Assembly (NCBI GenBank): GCA_022425325.1
Contig: JAKMFW010000014.1
Coordinates: 1 to 63,554 of the forward strand
Length of the DNA stretch: 63,554 nt
From: Acidimicrobiales bacterium
GTDB lineage: Bacteria; Actinomycetota; Acidimicrobiia; Acidimicrobiales; Aldehydirespiratoraceae
Direction: 5' to 3'
Shown in pieces: positions 52,146 to 60,871 of the stretch. The notes under the pieces are model-generated. The model was given only the letters and a program-made list of their open reading frames with translations, ran no database searches and was not told the origin of the DNA. The translations under genes were made by a program, and so were the position numbers. Positions within the stretch are counted from its first letter, which is position 1. Each line of letters begins with the position of its first letter.

Positions 52146-53374
52146 CCGCAACCGCCTCGACGAGGGTCCGCTCCGAGGCAGGCGTCGTCGCCTACCTCGG
52201 ATTCACATCGGCGCTCCTCGCCCTCGGAATCGACACCGCACTCCCAGCGTTCGACGAGATCCGCGAAGAGTTCTCGTTGGCTGACGGCAGTGGCGAAGTC
52301 TCGCTCGTCGTCACCGCCTACTTCCTCGGCATGGCGGCCGGACAACTCCCGATGGGACCGGTGTCGGATCGGTTCGGTCGCCGTCCGGTACTGCTCGCCT
52401 CCTTCGCGCTCTACCTGATCGGCGCGCTCGGGGCCACGCTTGCGCCCTCGTTCGGGGTGTTGCTCGGCGCCCGCTTCCTGTGGGGACTCGGCGCCGCCGG
52501 TCCTGCCGTCATCGGCCACGCAATCGCCCGCGACCTCTACTCCGGCGACCAGATGGCACGGGTCCTGTCGCTCACGATGGCCGTCTTCCTCATCGGCCCG
52601 ACGATCGCCCCGCTGCTCGGCGAGATGCTCCTGCTCACCGGCGTCTGGCAGGCCGTGTTCCTCGTCGGTTTCGCGCTCGCACTGGTCGGCGCCGCATGGA
52701 CGTTCCGGTTCGGCGAGACGCTTCCCGACGACCGACGCCGACCGATCAACCCGCCGGCAGTCGGTCGGGCGATCCGCACGACGATGACCAACCGCGCCTC
52801 TGCGGGCTACATCCTCGCAATGGTCTTCAGCCACGGCGCATTCTTCGTCTTCCTCGGCAGCTCCCAGCCGATCGTCGACGAGGTCTACGGGAGGCCTGGT
52901 TGGTTCGCTGCGACCTTTGCCTGCACCTCAGCCGTCAACGGTTTCTGCGTCTGGCAGGCGAGCCGCCACGTCCACCGCATCGGTGCCGCCCGACTCGCGC
53001 TGCTCGCCTATGGCACCAACGCCGGCGGCTTCGCGGTGATGCTCGTCGCTGCGCTCACGAGCGATGGCGTACCGCCCTTCGTCGTGTGGGTGGTGCTCGT
53101 CACCGTCACATCGACATCTAGCACGCTCGTTTCCACCACGGCGATCTCGCTCGCCCTGCAACCGATGGAGCACATCGCCGGCACTGCAGCGGCGCTGCGC
53201 GGCACATTCACCCTCGGATGTGGCTCGCTGTTGGCGTCGATGGTCGATCGTCAGATCGTCGACACGATCACACCGATGGCCGTCGGCGGCACGATCTACT
53301 GCGGCGTGGGTCTGATGCTCCTGTTGTGGGCCCGGGGCGGCTCCCTCGAGGTTGTCGATCCGGACGTCGCGTAG
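52142..53374 (+). CDS. MFS multidrug exporter, Bcr/CflA type
   Basis: A 410-aa twelve-segment transporter. 'LGIDTALPAFDEIREEFSL' and 'GMAAGQLPMGPVSDRFGRRPVLLA' (in parts) are the Bcr/CflA hallmark, and 'GLGAAGPAVIGHAIARDLYSG' is drug:H+ antiporter motif C-like. GTG 52142 overlaps the TetR stop by 4 nt and gives the normal N-terminus, so a longer upstream frame is rejected. The TetR-MFS pair forms a regulated efflux module. Confidence 0.9.
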   Translation: MTATASTRVRSEAGVVAYLGFTSALLALGIDTALPAFDEIREEFSLADGSGEVSLVVTAYFLGMAAGQLPMGPVSDRFGRRPVLLASFALYLIGALGATLAPSFGVLLGARFLWGLGAAGPAVIGHAIARDLYSGDQMARVLSLTMAVFLIGPTIAPLLGEMLLLTGVWQAVFLVGFALALVGAAWTFRFGETLPDDRRRPINPPAVGRAIRTTMTNRASAGYILAMVFSHGAFFVFLGSSQPIVDEVYGRPGWFAATFACTSAVNGFCVWQASRHVHRIGAARLALLAYGTNAGGFAVMLVAALTSDGVPPFVVWVVLVTVTSTSSTLVSTTAISLALQPMEHIAGTAAALRGTFTLGCGSLLASMVDRQIVDTITPMAVGGTIYCGVGLMLLLWARGGSLEVVDPDVA

Positions 53375-53404
53375 CGACCTGTTCGTCGTCGGATACGCCG
53401 GCAC

Positions 53405-54154
53405 TCACTCCGGCGGGCGCATCCGAAACCACTCCCAGAGCGCGTCGTTCCAGTCCGCCTCGGCGACCTCTGTCTCCTCGGTGACGTCACCGCGCCGGAG
53501 CTTGAGCCGGTCAGCGAGCAGGGTCACACGGTCGGCGCCATCGCCGAGGAGTCGGGTGGCGAACGGCCAGCGCCGCCAGTGCGCCTCGGCATCGTCGGAG
53601 AGGCGTTGGGACGCTTGAGCGAAATCGGCGAGCTCGTGCGCAACCCGCTTGAAGCGGAACTTGGCGACGGGAACGCCGTCCTCGTGTTCGGCGAGGGTTG
53701 TGCCCTGCGGGCTCGCGATGAATTCGAACGGAGCCTTTCCGCCGTTCTGGGGCCCCGCCCGGTTGAGGTCGAGGGGACGAGAAAAGGAATCGCCGAACCC
53801 GACGTCGACCAGGTACGCCGTCTCGAGTTGAACCTCGATCGTGTGGTGGTCGATCACCGTGTTCGGGCCGTCGATCAGCACGGCTGCCCCGATCCGCATG
53901 GCCCGGAAGCCGAGCTGCTCGAGCAGCCACGCGAACGCGCCATTGTTCTCGAAACACCAACCACCACGGCCACCGATGATCTTGGCGAGCACGACATCCT
54001 GATCGACCGACACCGGGACCCGATGGAACACGTCGAGGTTCTCGAACGGCACGGCGACGAGATGGGCGTGCTGGAGTCGGGCGAGCGCGTCAAGGTCGAG
54101 CATGTCGGGCCGTTCGGCACCGATCCGTTCCAGATACGCATCGACAGTCGTCAT
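53405..54154 (-). CDS. Arylamine N-acetyltransferase
   Basis: A 249-aa enzyme with the full NAT triad: Cys67 in 'GRGGWCFENNGAF', His104 in 'VIDHHTIEV' and Asp118 in 'LVDVGFGDSF'. 'HLVAVPFENLDVFH' is the family N-terminal signature. It acetylates arylamines or related acceptors from acetyl-CoA. I prefer ATG 54154; an in-frame GTG at 54166 would add four residues. It diverges from the aminotransferase gene across about 23 bp. Confidence 0.93.
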   Translation of the reverse strand: MTTVDAYLERIGAERPDMLDLDALARLQHAHLVAVPFENLDVFHRVPVSVDQDVVLAKIIGGRGGWCFENNGAFAWLLEQLGFRAMRIGAAVLIDGPNTVIDHHTIEVQLETAYLVDVGFGDSFSRPLDLNRAGPQNGGKAPFEFIASPQGTTLAEHEDGVPVAKFRFKRVAHELADFAQASQRLSDDAEAHWRRWPFATRLLGDGADRVTLLADRLKLRRGDVTEETEVAEADWNDALWEWFRMRPPE

Positions 54155-54177
54155 GAGGTGGGCCACACTCTCGCACG

Positions 54178-55332
54178 ATGCGCTTCTCTCCGACCATCAC
54201 GGATCTCATGACGTCCCCGATCAGCGCTGCTCATGCGCTGGTCCACCATCGGGTCAACACTCGGCCGCTGCTCGACGTGTCGCAGGCCGCACCCTCGTAC
54301 CCGCCGCCCCAGGTCGTGATCGACGCGATCGCGGCCGCGGCGAGCGACCCGAGCGTCGCGACCTATGCGCCGCAGCCCGGCCTTCCGGCGCTGCGTTCGG
54401 CCTTCGCCACCGACCTGTCGAACGCCTACGGCGGTGAGGTCGTTGCCGACGACGTGCTCATCACCGCCGGCTGCAACCAGGCGTTCTGCATCGTGGCATC
54501 GGCACTCGCCGGACCCGGCGACAACATGCTCGTGCAGGACCCCTTCTACTTCAACCACGGCATGTGGCTCGACGTCGAGGAGATCGAGGGACGACGCATC
54601 CCCAACGACGACGGTCTGATCCCGAATGCCGAGGCGAGCGCAGCGCTGATCGATGAACGCACAACAGCCATCGTCCTGGTCAGCCCCGGCAATCCCACCG
54701 GAGTCTCCGTCCCACCCGAGCGGATCGCCGAGTTTGCCGCACTCGCGAAGGCGAACGATCTCGCCCTCATCATCGACGAGACCTACCGCTCGTTTCGCCC
54801 CACCGACGCGCCGGCGCACACCCTCTTCGATGATCCGGCCTGGCGGGACACCGTCATCAGCCTGCACTCGTTCTCGAAAGATCTCGCCATCCCCGGCTAC
54901 CGCGTCGGTGCGGTCGTCGCCGGAGAACCCGCCCGGCTCGAGGCGCTGAAGATCCTGGATTGCGTCGCCATCTGTGCCCCACCGATCGGGCAGATCGCCT
55001 GCATCGCCGGCCTCGAGCACGCCACCGAGTGGCGACGGGAGCAGGCGGAGCGAGTCGCCATCCACCAACAACGCTTCGAGTCGGTGATGGCGGACCGACC
55101 GGGCGGCTTCGAACTCGTCGCCGCCGGCGCCTACTTCGGATGGGTTCGCTACCCCGGCACACTCGCCACCGACGACGCTCTCCGCAAACTCGTCGTCGAC
55201 CACGACGTCCTCGCCATTCCTGGGACGGCGTTCACCGAAGAGGACGAGCACATGCTGCGCATCAGCTTCGCCAACCTCGATGCCGAGCAGATCGATCGCC
55301 TCGGTGAGCGCTTGGCAGAATGGTCGACATGA
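54178..55332 (+). CDS. Class I/II PLP-dependent aminotransferase
   Basis: A 384-aa fold-type I enzyme: 'YAPQPGLPALRSAFA', 'VLITAGCNQAFCIVASAL', 'VLVSPGNPTGVSVPPE' (Asn), 'LIIDETYRSF' (Asp/Tyr) and the Schiff-base Lys in 'SLHSFSKDLAIPGYRVG'; a late Arg lies in 'MLRISFANL'. The pattern suits aspartate/aromatic aminotransferases. It is translationally coupled to a fumarylacetoacetate-hydrolase-family gene (ATGA), hinting at amino-acid or keto-acid breakdown. Substrate specificity is not visible. Confidence 0.9.
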   Translation: MRFSPTITDLMTSPISAAHALVHHRVNTRPLLDVSQAAPSYPPPQVVIDAIAAAASDPSVATYAPQPGLPALRSAFATDLSNAYGGEVVADDVLITAGCNQAFCIVASALAGPGDNMLVQDPFYFNHGMWLDVEEIEGRRIPNDDGLIPNAEASAALIDERTTAIVLVSPGNPTGVSVPPERIAEFAALAKANDLALIIDETYRSFRPTDAPAHTLFDDPAWRDTVISLHSFSKDLAIPGYRVGAVVAGEPARLEALKILDCVAICAPPIGQIACIAGLEHATEWRREQAERVAIHQQRFESVMADRPGGFELVAAGAYFGWVRYPGTLATDDALRKLVVDHDVLAIPGTAFTEEDEHMLRISFANLDAEQIDRLGERLAEWST

Positions 55333-56150
55333 GTCGACTTTGTACCGTCCGCATCGGCACTTCGACCCGTGCGGGTCGCATCGACGGCGACGACATCGTC
55401 ATTCTCGACGCGGCCGATGTGGGGGACGTCCTGCGGGCCGGGGGTGAGGTCGCCGAGACCGGCGAGGCGATCCCCCGGGAGACTGCCCGCCTGGCTCCGG
55501 TGGTCACGGCGCCCGACAAGGTGGTGTGCGTGGGCGTGAACTATCTCGATCACATCGAGGAGATGGGCCGCGACCGACCGTCAGCGCCGACGTATTTCGC
55601 CAAGTTCGCCAACTCGCTGATCGGCGCCACCGACGATCTCGTCCTCCCACCGGTCGAGGTGTCGACGCACATCGACTGGGAGGTCGAACTCGCCATCGTG
55701 ATCGGCTCGCCGGTGCGTCACGCCTCTCCGCGCGAGGCGCTGGCCGCCGTCGCCGGATACACGGTGATGAACGATGGCTCTGTTCGCGACTTTCAGCGCC
55801 GCACCACCCAGTTCCTCGCCGGCAAGATGTTCGAGGGGCTCAGCCCGCTCGGGCCCGTACTCGTCGATGCCGACGAACTCGGCGACGGCAGCGGACTCGA
55901 GATCCGCAGCGAAGTCGACGGGGTGGTCAAGCAACAGAGCTCGACATCAGAGCTGTGCTTCAACGTCGTCGACATCGTCCAGGACCTCAGTGCGATCACG
56001 ACGCTCATGCCGGGCGACGTGATCGCCACCGGTACCCCGGGCGGCGTCGGCGCAGCGCGCACCCCACCCGAATGGCTCACCGACGGCGCTGTCTTGCGCT
56101 GCTCCATCGAAGGCATCGGCGCCACCGAGAACCGCTGCGTGCTGCCGTAG
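55329..56150 (+). CDS. Fumarylacetoacetate hydrolase family protein
   Basis: A 273-aa FAH-fold enzyme that hydrolyses or decarboxylates a diketo/oxo acid. 'VVCVGVNYLDHIEEMG' opens the catalytic domain; metal-binding acids lie in 'IDWEVELAIVIG' and 'SVRDFQRR'. 'FEGLSPLGPVLV' and 'DVIATGTPGGVGAAR' complete the signature. ATG 55329 overlaps the aminotransferase stop, so I prefer it to the Met three codons upstream. Likely works after the aminotransferase in the same pathway. Confidence 0.92.
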   Translation: MSRLCTVRIGTSTRAGRIDGDDIVILDAADVGDVLRAGGEVAETGEAIPRETARLAPVVTAPDKVVCVGVNYLDHIEEMGRDRPSAPTYFAKFANSLIGATDDLVLPPVEVSTHIDWEVELAIVIGSPVRHASPREALAAVAGYTVMNDGSVRDFQRRTTQFLAGKMFEGLSPLGPVLVDADELGDGSGLEIRSEVDGVVKQQSSTSELCFNVVDIVQDLSAITTLMPGDVIATGTPGGVGAARTPPEWLTDGAVLRCSIEGIGATENRCVLP

Positions 56151-56181
56151 ACGCCGGCAGCCGGCCGGCGAACCCGACGCG

Positions 56182-56706
56182 TCAGCCTCGGATGCGAACG
56201 AGGATGTCGTCGACGATCTCGGCGACGGTTCGACCGTCGGTCGGGACCGCCTCGAACCTCGCGTAGGCCTCGGAGCGCTCGGCCAGGAGTTCGGCGACAC
56301 GCGCCTCGGGGTCAGCGGTGTCGAGGAGGGGCCGATCGACGATGCCGTCGGCCCGGACCCGGGCGATGGTCGTGGCGGGTGATGCCGTGAGGCAGAACAC
56401 CCGTCCGCTGGATTCGAACCGCTCGGCGATCGCCGGGTCGATGAGCATGCCGCCCCCGGTCGAGATGACCAGCGCCGTTTCATCGGCGAGCTCGTCAGCC
56501 AGTTCTCGCTCAAGCGTCCGGAAGGTCGCCTCGCCGTGCTCGGCAAAGATCGACTGGATCGGCCCGTGGCGCTCGACGATCACGGCATCGGTGTCGACGA
56601 AGCGGCGCCCCAGCGCAGCGGCGAGCGCCGAGCCCACCGACGACTTTCCCGACCCCATGAAGCCGGTGAGCACGATGTTGTGTTCTGCGACAGCGCCTCC
56701 GGCCAT
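56182..56706 (-). CDS. aroK: Shikimate kinase
   Basis: A 174-aa P-loop kinase: Walker A 'GFMGSGKSSVG', shikimate-binding Asp in 'FVDTDAVIVERHG', Arg in 'ATFRTLERE', 'VISTGGGMLID' (Walker B-like glycines) and lid Arg in 'IVDRPLLDT'. It phosphorylates shikimate in aromatic amino acid synthesis. Met 56706 lies nine residues before the conserved 'NIVLTGFMG'. It converges with the FAH gene and diverges from the quinone oxidoreductase gene; other aro genes are not in the window. Confidence 0.94.
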   Translation of the reverse strand: MAGGAVAEHNIVLTGFMGSGKSSVGSALAAALGRRFVDTDAVIVERHGPIQSIFAEHGEATFRTLERELADELADETALVISTGGGMLIDPAIAERFESSGRVFCLTASPATTIARVRADGIVDRPLLDTADPEARVAELLAERSEAYARFEAVPTDGRTVAEIVDDILVRIRG

Positions 56707-56761
56707 GATGACGAGCGTACGTCCCCGCCCGGCGATCACCGTCGACCAGCCAGGAGTCCCG

Positions 56762-57736
56762 ATGCCGAACACCGAAGCCATCCGTTTCGCCGAGACCGGC
56801 GGACCCGAGGTCCTGCAGATCACCGAGGTCGAACTGGCCGAGCCGGGGCCGGGCCAGGCGCTGGTCGGCGTCTATGCCTCCGGCGTCAACTTCATCGACA
56901 CCTATCATCGGTCCGGCCTCTATCCCGTCGAGCTGCCCTTCGTTCCGGGGAGCGAGGGCGCCGGCATCGTGGAAGCGGTCGGCGCCGACGTCACCGATGT
57001 CGCCGTGGGCGACCGCGTTGCGTGGGTCGGCGTGCCGGGAAGCTACGCCGGCCGGGTGCTCGCTCCGACGGAGGCCATGATGCCGATCCCCGACGGGGTC
57101 AGCCTCGAGATCGCCGCCGCGCTCCCCCTCCAAGGCATGACCGCGCACTACCTGGTCTCGGACACCAAACCGCTCCGACCTGGCGACCGGTGTCTGATCC
57201 ACGCAGCAGCCGGAGGAACGGGACGACTGCTCGTCCAGATGGCGAAAATCCGGGGGGCTGAGGTGGTCGCGACCGCAGGCTCGCCCGAGAAAGGCGAACT
57301 CGCCCGGTCGGGCGGCGCCGATCATGTCGTCCTCTACAACGAGGTCGATCTGGTCGAGGGGGTCGAGGCGGCGGTCGGCACGAACGCGATCGACGTCGTG
57401 TTCGACGGTGTTGGCGCCGCCACCTTCGACGCCGGAATCCACCTCCTTGCCCCCCACGGCACGATGGCGACCTTCGGAAACGCATCCGGTGCCGTACCGC
57501 CGATCTCACCGCTGGCATTGATGGCCAAGTCACTCTTTCTCACCCGACCCACCCTCATCACCCATATCGCCACGCCCGAAGCCCGCCTCACCCGCTGGAA
57601 CGAGCTCAACCGGTGGATCGCCGACGGCGACCTCGAGGTCCGGATCGGGCACACATTCCCGCTCACCGATGCCGCCGCTGCGCACACAGCACTCGAGGCT
57701 CGTTCGACCACTGGCAAGATCCTGCTCCTGCCGTGA
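56762..57736 (+). CDS. Zinc-free quinone oxidoreductase (QOR) of the MDR family
   Basis: A 324-aa NADPH-dependent reductase: 'IRFAETGGPEVLQITEVEL', 'VNFIDTYHRSGLYPVELPFV' (in parts), 'GSEGAGIVEAVG' and NADPH-binding 'HAAAGGTGRLLVQMAKIRGA'. No zinc-binding Cys set is seen, as in QOR. It should reduce quinones or enones. It lies 14 nt upstream of the candidate selenoprotein, so both may belong to an oxidative-stress or detoxification operon. Confidence 0.92.
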   Translation: MPNTEAIRFAETGGPEVLQITEVELAEPGPGQALVGVYASGVNFIDTYHRSGLYPVELPFVPGSEGAGIVEAVGADVTDVAVGDRVAWVGVPGSYAGRVLAPTEAMMPIPDGVSLEIAAALPLQGMTAHYLVSDTKPLRPGDRCLIHAAAGGTGRLLVQMAKIRGAEVVATAGSPEKGELARSGGADHVVLYNEVDLVEGVEAAVGTNAIDVVFDGVGAATFDAGIHLLAPHGTMATFGNASGAVPPISPLALMAKSLFLTRPTLITHIATPEARLTRWNELNRWIADGDLEVRIGHTFPLTDAAAAHTALEARSTTGKILLLP

Positions 57737-57750
57737 GCGATGATGGCCGC

Positions 57751-58725
57751 ATGACCACCTCCCTCATCGCCGAGTTCGAGGCGCTCTGCGACCGGCAGTT
57801 CGACGACATCGCTCGGGCCGGTGTCTGGTGGACCGGTGAGGAGAAGCTCGCCATGGCCGCCGTGGCGAGAGCCGCGATGACCGACCGGACGGCCCCGCAA
57901 ACGGTGCTCGGCGACGCAGCACTCGAAGCGACCCGCAAGGTTGCCGCCGCGGCAAGCTCCCTTCGCAAGGCCGACATCGAACGGTGGGAGGCCGAAGGCA
58001 TGCGGGCCGAGGCCTATGTCGAGCTCGTCGGCGTGGTCGGACGCCTCGCTGCGATCGACACCGCCACCTTCGGACTCGGGCTCGACCCCGCGCCGTTGCC
58101 CGCACCGGTAGCCGGGGCACCACTCGAAGCAACTGTGCCCGGCGTCGACTATGTCGACGGCTGGGTGCCTACCGACGGCATCGCGTTCCCGCCGACGGCC
58201 TACACGGCGGTCCCCGGCGCCACCGAGCTCTGGATCGACGTCTCGACCGTGCTGTACATGCCACTCGAAGAAATGGGCGACCCCGCCTTCGTTCGTGACG
58301 AGGCCACCCGAGCCCAGATCGAACTCGTCGCGTCGAGAACCTCCTACCTCAACGACTGCTTCTATTGACTGCTCTCCCACACCTCGATGCTCCGTGCGAG
58401 CGTCAACCACCACGACAGCGACATCCAACCCGACCGGATCGTCGGCGGTGCCGAGGAATGCGGCGTCGAGCACGCCAGAGAGATCTTTGCGCTGACCGAT
58501 GCCGTCGTCCTGCGTGACACGGCCGAGTACCCCGACGCTCGCATCCGCGCCGAACTGCGCTTCGGGCGGGATGCCACCGATCGTCTGGTCATGGTTGCGG
58601 CGAACTTCCAGCAGATGAACCGGATGATGGACGCCATCGGCGGCCGGGTTCCGACGTCCGTCGAGCCGCTGGCGGCCGAGATGGGCCTCACCATGCCCGA
58701 CCATCTCGCCTCCACAACCGCCTGA
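57751..58725 (+). CDS. AhpD-like peroxidase-family protein, probable selenoprotein (TGA at codon 206)
   Basis: Read through one in-frame TGA (58366-58368), this is a 324-aa protein. Residues 20-150 match the companion half of AhpD-related peroxidases ('WWTGEEKLAMAAVARAAM', 'AYVELVGVVGRLAAIDT', 'GWVPTDG'). The second half carries Glu191, Cys203-Phe-Tyr-TGA206 and His210. In M. tuberculosis AhpD the catalytic Glu118, Cys130, Cys133, His137 have the same spacings (12, 3, 4), so TGA replaces the second redox Cys. Coding continues for 118 codons of family-like sequence, and a hairpin follows the TGA. Probable peroxidase or thiol oxidoreductase; a sequencing error or true stop are alternatives. Confidence 0.8.
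58366..58404 (+). promoter_or_regulatory. Candidate bacterial SECIS element
   Basis: After the TGA, GATGCTC (58386-58392) and GAGCGTC (58398-58404) form a 7-bp stem with one G-U pair and a 5-nt loop CGTGC. The loop starts 24 nt after the TGA, inside the 16-37 nt window used for bacterial SECIS searches, and has G at its second position, as that model requires. Confidence 0.65.
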
Positions 58726-58765
58726 TCGTTTCGTCGCTGCCGGGCGCCTGTGCCAATCTCGCGGT

Positions 58766-59185
58766 GTGGATCTCCAATACCTCGCCGACCGGCTCGCCAT
58801 CTCCGACTTCTTGACCACGTACGCCCACGCGGTCGACACCAAGGATTGGGAGCTGTACCGCTCCTGTTTCACCGACGACGCCGACATTGACTACACATCG
58901 GCGGGCGGCATCCGGGGCACGCTCGATGAGATCGTCACCTGGATGGGGTCGACGATGGTCATGTTCGACGCCACACAGCACCTCGTGAGCAACGAGATGG
59001 TCGAGATCGACGGCGACACCGCCACCGTGCGGGCGATGTTCTACAACCCGATGCACTTCGCAGGCGACAACGCCGGCTACTTCGACTGCGGCGGTTGGTA
59101 CAACCACGAACTCGTCCGCACCGACGACGGATGGAAGAGCCGCAAGCTTTGGGAGGACTTCTCCTGGACCACGATGGGCAAGTGA
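58766..59185 (+). CDS. SnoaL-like (NTF2-fold) protein
   Basis: A 139-aa cone-shaped NTF2-like protein: 'LADRLAISDFLTTYAHAVDTKDWELYRSCF' (in parts) is the SnoaL_4 N-terminus, with Tyr and Asp residues lining the expected pocket ('FTDDADIDYTSAGG', 'DATQHLVSNEMVEIDGD'). Members are isomerases, dehydratases or hydroxylases of hydrophobic substrates such as steroids and polyketides. It starts with GTG and ends 1 nt before the acyl-CoA synthetase gene, so both likely serve one degradation pathway. Confidence 0.87.
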   Translation: MDLQYLADRLAISDFLTTYAHAVDTKDWELYRSCFTDDADIDYTSAGGIRGTLDEIVTWMGSTMVMFDATQHLVSNEMVEIDGDTATVRAMFYNPMHFAGDNAGYFDCGGWYNHELVRTDDGWKSRKLWEDFSWTTMGK

Positions 59186-59186
59186 C

Positions 59187-60764
59187 ATGACCGCGCCCTG
59201 GTCGACCATCCCCCAGCTCATCGACGATGCCGCCGAGCGCTTCGCCGAGGTTGAAGCGATCGCCGACGGTGGGATCAGCTGGACCTTCGCCGAGTTCCGA
59301 GCCGAGATCCATCGCGCTGCTGCCGCGCTGATGGCGTCGGGGATCGAGGCCGGCGACCGGGTTGCGTTGTGGGCACCGAACTGTTGGGAGTGGGCAACGG
59401 CGGCGCTCGGTGTTCACGTAGCCGGTGGCATTGTCGTACCGATCAACACCCGCTTCAAGGGGCGCGAGGCGGCCTATGTGATGGAGGCCAGCCAGGCGCG
59501 CATCCTCTTCACGGTCACCGACTTCCTCGATACCGACTATGTCGCACTCCTCACCGAGGCGGGCCTCCCGGCGAAACTCGAGGAGGTCATCGTGCTCCGT
59601 GGCTCGGTGCCGAAGACCGCGACGGACTTCGCGTCGTTCATGGATCGGGCCGGGGAGGTCGACACGGCGGCGGTCGTCGCACGAGCCGAGAACGTCGGGG
59701 GCGACGACCTCTGCAACATCATGTTCACCTCGGGCACCACGGGGGCGCCGAAGGGAGCCATGCTCACCCATTCGGCCACCTGCCGGGGGTACAAGTCGTG
59801 GAGCGACGTCATCGGTCTCGACCGTGACCGCTACCTGATCATCAACCCGTTCTTCCACTCGTTCGGACTCAACGCCGGGATCCTCGCCTGCTTGATGACC
59901 GGTTCGACGATCCTGCCGCACCCGGTCTTCGACGTCCCCTCGGTGATGGCTCGCATCCCCGTCGACCGGGTGTCGATGCTGCCCGGGCCACCGGCGATCT
60001 ATCAGACGATCCTGAACCACCCCGATCTCGATACCTTCGACATGTCGACACTGCGACTCGCCGTCACCGGCGCCGCCGCCATTCCGGTCGAGATGATCGT
60101 GCAGATGCGCGAACGGCTCGGCTTCGAGAAGATCGTCACGGGATACGGCCTCACCGAGACGACCGGCATCGCCACCATGTGCCGCCACACCGACGATCCG
60201 GAGGTAATCGCGACGACATCCGGACGAGCGATCCCCGACGTCGAGGTCCGCATCGTCGACCCCGACGGTAAGGAGACCCCACGGGGCGAACCGGGCGAGA
60301 TCGTCGTCCGGGGCTACAACGTGATGGTTGGCTATCTCGATGATCCGGAGAAGACCGCAGAGACGATCGACGCCGATGGCTGGCTCCACACTGGCGACAT
60401 CGGCGTCATGGACGCGGCCGGCAACATCGACATCACCGATCGGGTGAAGGACATGTTCATCAACGGTGGCTTCAACGCCTATCCGGCCGAGATCGAGAAC
60501 CTGATGCTTGCGCACCCCGACATCGGGAATGTCGCCGTGATCGGCGTGCCCGACGATCGCCTGGGAGAGGTCGGCTACGCCTTTGTGGTCCCCGCAGTCG
60601 GGACATCGCCCGACCCCGCCGAGATCATCGGCTGGTGCCGGGCGGAAATGGCCAACTACAAGTGTCCACGCCATGTCGAGATCGTCGATTCGTTGCCGCT
60701 TAACGCCAGCAACAAGGTGTTGAAGTTCGAGCTTCGCGATCGGGCGATCGCTGCGCTGAGCTGA
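59187..60764 (+). CDS. FadD3-like acyl-CoA synthetase
   Basis: A 525-aa ANL enzyme: P-loop 'FTSGTTGAPKGAMLTH', 'PFFHSFGLNAG', 'VTGYGLTETTGIATM', 'WLHTGDIGVMDAAG' and 'ITDRVKDMFINGGFNAYPAEIE' (in parts), with catalytic Lys in 'NASNKVLKFELR'. The overall pattern resembles FadD3, which activates a steroid-ring propanoate (HIP), but other cyclic acids are possible. The SnoaL-like gene 1 nt upstream fits a steroid or terpenoid route (inference). Only one synthetase of this type is in the cluster, and no ring-cleavage genes were seen. Confidence 0.9.
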   Translation: MTAPWSTIPQLIDDAAERFAEVEAIADGGISWTFAEFRAEIHRAAAALMASGIEAGDRVALWAPNCWEWATAALGVHVAGGIVVPINTRFKGREAAYVMEASQARILFTVTDFLDTDYVALLTEAGLPAKLEEVIVLRGSVPKTATDFASFMDRAGEVDTAAVVARAENVGGDDLCNIMFTSGTTGAPKGAMLTHSATCRGYKSWSDVIGLDRDRYLIINPFFHSFGLNAGILACLMTGSTILPHPVFDVPSVMARIPVDRVSMLPGPPAIYQTILNHPDLDTFDMSTLRLAVTGAAAIPVEMIVQMRERLGFEKIVTGYGLTETTGIATMCRHTDDPEVIATTSGRAIPDVEVRIVDPDGKETPRGEPGEIVVRGYNVMVGYLDDPEKTAETIDADGWLHTGDIGVMDAAGNIDITDRVKDMFINGGFNAYPAEIENLMLAHPDIGNVAVIGVPDDRLGEVGYAFVVPAVGTSPDPAEIIGWCRAEMANYKCPRHVEIVDSLPLNASNKVLKFELRDRAIAALS

Positions 60765-60779
60765 AATCCATCCGGATTT
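60764..60779 (+). terminator. Weak hairpin after the acyl-CoA synthetase gene
   Basis: AAATCC, loop ATCC, GGATTT form a 6-bp stem beginning within the stop codon. Only three T residues close the stem, so termination strength would be low. It may be a weak or Rho-assisted terminator, or chance. Confidence 0.3.
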
Positions 60780-60871
60780 CCGGACGAGAAGGTGGCCGGA
60801 CGCTCCCCCGGTCGCCACTACCGTGCGGGTGGTCCGCTCAAGTGCAACGACGCACGGACGACGAGGGAACC

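Noticed and set aside
58369-58725. A separate 112-aa gene starting at ATG 58387 after the AhpD-like stop
   Set aside because: It is in the same frame as the upstream part, has no ribosome site of its own that I can see, begins in the middle of the catalytic motif, and completes the family domain; read-through of one gene explains it better.
58959-60818. A 619-codon minus-strand frame opposite the SnoaL-like and acyl-CoA synthetase genes
   Set aside because: No domain is recognisable, composition is Asp/Arg/Gly-rich, and the plus strand has complete conserved enzymes.
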